Below are positions 4,957-5,546 of a stretch of 5,546 nt of DNA, piece after piece; position 1 is the stretch's first letter, and every line of letters begins with the position of its first letter. The position numbers were made by a program, and so were the translations under genes. The notes beneath the pieces are model-generated. The model saw only the letters and a program-made list of their open reading frames with translations. It had not been told where the DNA came from and searched no databases. The stretch comes from Fontibacterium sp038145245 (lineage in GTDB: Bacteria; Pseudomonadota; Alphaproteobacteria; Pelagibacterales; Pelagibacteraceae), in NCBI GenBank assembly GCA_038145245.1, contig JAYQPI010000043.1:1-5546 (forward strand), written 5' to 3'.

Positions 4957-5546
4957 ATGGAAAATATTGGTTGGAATTTTGATAATAGCTACACACTTTT
5001 ACCTCCACATTTAGTTTCGAGAGTAGCGCCAACTATTGTTAAAAATCCAAATATAACAATTGTAAATTACTCGCTTGCTAAACAACTTGGGCTAAATTTT
5101 TCTTCCTTAAGTAATGAACAGTTAGCAAAATTATTTACTGGAAATCTAATTCCAAAAGGATCAGAGCCAATAGCACAAGCCTACGCAGGACATCAGTTTG
5201 GGCATTTGGTTATTTTAGGGGATGGGCGAGCTATTGTTTTAGGTGAACACATTACTCCAACAAACCAAAGATATGACATTCAATTTAAAGGTTCCGGTAG
5301 AACCCCTTATTCAAGAGGGGGAGATGGTAAAGCAGCTCTTGGTCCAATGCTTCGTGAATATATTATTAGTGAGGCGATGTACCATTTAAATATTAGAACA
5401 ACACGTAGTTTAGCCGTTGCAACGACAGGTGAAAACGTGATGAGAGAAACAGTATTACCTGGGGCAGTTTTAACAAGAGTTGCAGAAAGTCACATTCGCG
5501 TTGGCACTTTTGAATATGTTGCAATTAAAAAAGATCTAACAACTCT
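4957..5546 (+). CDS. selO: SelO protein adenylyltransferase (YdiU/UPF0061), N-terminal part; 3' end outside the window
   Basis: SelO is a pseudokinase that binds ATP in an inverted orientation and transfers AMP to Ser, Thr or Tyr of target proteins, with links to glutaredoxin and oxidative-stress control. The 196 visible residues match the family throughout: PIAQAYAGHQFGH (71-83), LGDGRAIVLGE (87-97), QFKGSGRTPYSRGGDGKAAL (109-128), MLREYIISEAMYHL (131-144) and VLTRVAESHIRVGTFEY (171-187). Compared from memory with Pseudomonas SelO, Lys111, Glu134, Arg174 and Arg181 match its nucleotide-binding Lys113, Glu136, Arg176 and Arg183. The metal-binding Asn and Asp and the C-terminal Cys/Sec site would lie beyond the window. 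Family length is about 480 residues, so some 60% is missing. ATG at 4957 is the natural start because family similarity (GWNFDNSYTLLP) begins at once; no ribosome site precedes it. The frame is open to the last base. Confidence 0.96.
   Translation, partial: MENIGWNFDNSYTLLPPHLVSRVAPTIVKNPNITIVNYSLAKQLGLNFSSLSNEQLAKLFTGNLIPKGSEPIAQAYAGHQFGHLVILGDGRAIVLGEHITPTNQRYDIQFKGSGRTPYSRGGDGKAALGPMLREYIISEAMYHLNIRTTRSLAVATTGENVMRETVLPGAVLTRVAESHIRVGTFEYVAIKKDLTT

Overview
The window is a gene-dense, strongly AT-rich stretch of bacterial chromosome. By eye roughly two thirds or more of the bases are A or T. It has short spacers, a Gram-negative outer-membrane enzyme, and genes that mostly start without a Shine-Dalgarno sequence. 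This fits a streamlined marine alphaproteobacterium such as a SAR11-type lineage, but the taxonomy is inferred from style and gene content only. No mobile element, tRNA, rRNA or CRISPR was seen.

Layout. (1) 1-594, plus strand: the C-terminal part of the ClpB disaggregase, cut by the window edge. (2) 591-1703, minus strand: an LpxR-family outer-membrane lipid A 3'-O-deacylase with a signal peptide; its stop overlaps the clpB stop. (3) 1704-1771: a divergent promoter region. (4) 1772-1960, plus: an unrecognised 62-residue protein with one membrane segment. (5) 1961-2122: a 162-base spacer that can fold into a long two-stem RNA (1976-2058), followed by a probable promoter. (6) 2123-3589 and 3573-4268, plus: an overlapping pair encoding a CBS-domain/DUF294 nucleotidyltransferase-like regulator and a DEDDh 3'-5' exonuclease of the DNA polymerase III epsilon type. 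(7) 4279-4905, minus: a cytoplasmic DsbA/FrnE-type thiol oxidoreductase with a CGWC motif. (8) 4906-4956: a divergent promoter with a symmetric -10 element. (9) 4957-5546, plus: the N-terminal part of the pseudokinase AMPylase SelO, cut by the window edge.

How they work together. Only the CBS-DUF294/exonuclease pair looks like a true operon. That pair is known beside a sodium:solute (acetate-type) symporter in many proteobacteria, but no symporter is present here. The FrnE-like and SelO genes share a 51-base divergent promoter region and both belong to thiol/redox biology, so coordinated expression is plausible. ClpB (proteostasis) and LpxR (envelope) are simply convergent neighbours.

Most of the content is conventional. 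The least explained items are the 62-residue membrane protein and the structured spacer just after it. All four non-Watson-Crick pairs in that fold are G-U on the plus-strand RNA, which points to an RNA rather than a DNA inverted repeat.
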